A stretch of DNA of 64,000 nucleotides, taken from CAXXOK01 sp963666755 (GTDB lineage: Bacteria > Bacillota > Clostridia > Christensenellales > Aristaeellaceae). How positions within the stretch are numbered: position 1 is the stretch's first letter; every line of letters starts with the position of its first letter. Under the pieces are notes generated by a model, which had not been told where the DNA came from, did no database searches, and was given only the letters and a program-made list of their open reading frames with translations. Positions 63,367 to 64,000 of the stretch are shown here, piece after piece. Both the position numbers and the translations under genes were made by a program. The DNA lies in the NCBI GenBank assembly GCA_963666755.2, contig CAXXGW010000008.1:248001-312000 (forward strand), given 5' to 3'.

Positions 63367-63951
63367 TCAGATCTCCGAGATCATCATGCGGAAGGCGGTG
63401 GTGAATTCGACCGAGCTGGCCTGCGCCGCGGCGCGGTTGACCAGAATCTCGACGCGCGGTTCGCTTTTCACCGCCATCACACACTTGCCCGCCTGGGCAC
63501 AGGCCGCGTCGGTGGACACGGTCAGCAGCTTGCGCCCTTTCGCCGCCTCGAAGATGGCGTCACGCGCCGCGCCGGTGGCGGCGGTGACGAACACCAGCTG
63601 GCAGTTTTCCAGCGCGGCCAGTTGCCCGACCGGCACCAGCACCGGCAGCGGAGTCAACACCGGGGTCTTGGCCCCCTCCAGGGCGGCCTTGGCCTGTTCG
63701 GCATCCTTGACCGAATCGGGCTGGCCGGGGTCGAACACCACCGCCACCTTGATCTCACCGCTGGGCTTGGCGGCCTGAAAGCCGATGGCCTTGACGATGA
63801 CCTGGGCATCCTTGACCGACGTTTCCGCCCAGGCCGAGGCCGTGGTCAGCATGACGGCGAGCACGGCGTATGGGGCGCCCCGCCGCGCCGCATGGGCGCA
63901 CGGGTTCGCCATCTGCCCGCGCCGCGCGGCAGAGAACCAATTTTGAAGCAC
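63367..63951 (-). CDS. YfiR-like periplasmic protein (DUF4154)
   Basis: 194 residues. After a signal sequence (GAPYAVLAVMLTTASAWA) the protein has the YfiR/HmsC pattern: a segment ending LENCQLVFVTA, then ISTV-like LLTVSTDAACAQAGKCVMAV, and the C-terminal VEILVNRAAAQASSVEFTTA. A pair of Cys (about residues 148 and 154) may form a disulfide. YfiR proteins in other bacteria restrain a diguanylate cyclase from the periplasm. Here the neighbours are a TonB-dependent receptor and a chemoreceptor. The start is a GTG at 63951 with AGGAG 6 bases upstream; an ATG at 63912 gives a shorter leader. Confidence 0.8.
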   Translation of the reverse strand: MLQNWFSAARRGQMANPCAHAARRGAPYAVLAVMLTTASAWAETSVKDAQVIVKAIGFQAAKPSGEIKVAVVFDPGQPDSVKDAEQAKAALEGAKTPVLTPLPVLVPVGQLAALENCQLVFVTAATGAARDAIFEAAKGRKLLTVSTDAACAQAGKCVMAVKSEPRVEILVNRAAAQASSVEFTTAFRMMISEI

Positions 63952-64000
63952 GGAACACTCCTGGACCTTGCGTTGCCTCCAGGCATCCCGGTGGAGCGGC

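Noticed and set aside
63952..64000. Possible cobalamin riboswitch before the YfiR-TonB operon
   Set aside because: Only a short CTCCA/TGGAG pairing is visible and no B12-box sequence; the region is cut by the window edge.

Overview
The window is GC-rich DNA with dense gene packing, many 4-bp start/stop overlaps (ATGA, GTGA, TGATG) and long shadow ORFs on the opposite strand. Its content is a fused AmtB/PII nitrogen system, DUF2336 proteins, several methyl-accepting and globin-coupled chemoreceptors, a malyl-CoA-type lyase with methylmalonyl-CoA mutase, and def-fmt-truA. This fits a free-living alphaproteobacterium of the Rhodospirillales, and a Magnetospirillum-like organism is my best guess. 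That assignment is inference; no rRNA gene is present. I saw no tRNA, rRNA, CRISPR array, insertion sequence or prophage.

Region 1 (1-15,811) is the most notable. It reads as a complete N-methylglutamate pathway for using methylamine as a nitrogen and/or carbon source. It holds gmaS (cut by the window edge), mgsA, a fused mgsB-mgsC, a GltD-like flavoprotein fused to a degenerate glutamate-synthase barrel, and mgdABCD (sarcosine-oxidase-like N-methylglutamate dehydrogenase). Between the two halves lie a soluble chemoreceptor fused to a solute-binding domain, an XRE-cupin regulator, and glnK-amtB. A dyad close to GTTTCC-N5-GGAAAC recurs before gmaS/mgsA, mgdA, the regulator gene and glnK, and looks like the operator of a local regulon. 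Two good sigma-54 promoters lie before the chemoreceptor and glnK, which suggests control by nitrogen status.

Region 2 (15,812-24,141) is a small secreted protein facing a four-gene operon: TetR regulator, an MFS-PlsC-acyl-ACP-synthetase triple fusion, an acid-ceramidase-like Ntn hydrolase and a large DUF2339 membrane protein. It looks like lipid or envelope remodelling. Region 3 (24,142-34,055) has the alpha-2-macroglobulin/PbpC pair and a diguanylate cyclase with a DUF2336 protein.

Region 4 (34,222-44,763) is largely housekeeping: a HAD phosphatase, dapD-dapE with a membrane protein and an acetyltransferase, def-fmt-truA followed by a globin-coupled chemoreceptor, a DUF4139 protein and rmuC. 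Region 5 (44,885-51,852) is a signalling cassette: two hybrid-sensor-like histidine kinases (one with an NMT1/THI5-like binding domain, one with a large extracytoplasmic domain), a Cys-rich four-helix copper-storage-like protein, two single-domain receivers and a secreted Cache protein.

Region 6 (51,924-59,554) has thyX, a RatA/Coq10-like protein, a cyclic-nucleotide-binding protein, a CAT-like acyltransferase, a Chloroflexus-type malyl-CoA lyase, a NUDIX hydrolase and methylmalonyl-CoA mutase. The lyase and mutase each have a clear palindrome upstream. The window ends with an operon of a YfiR-like periplasmic protein, a TonB-dependent receptor and a chemoreceptor (59,560-63,951).
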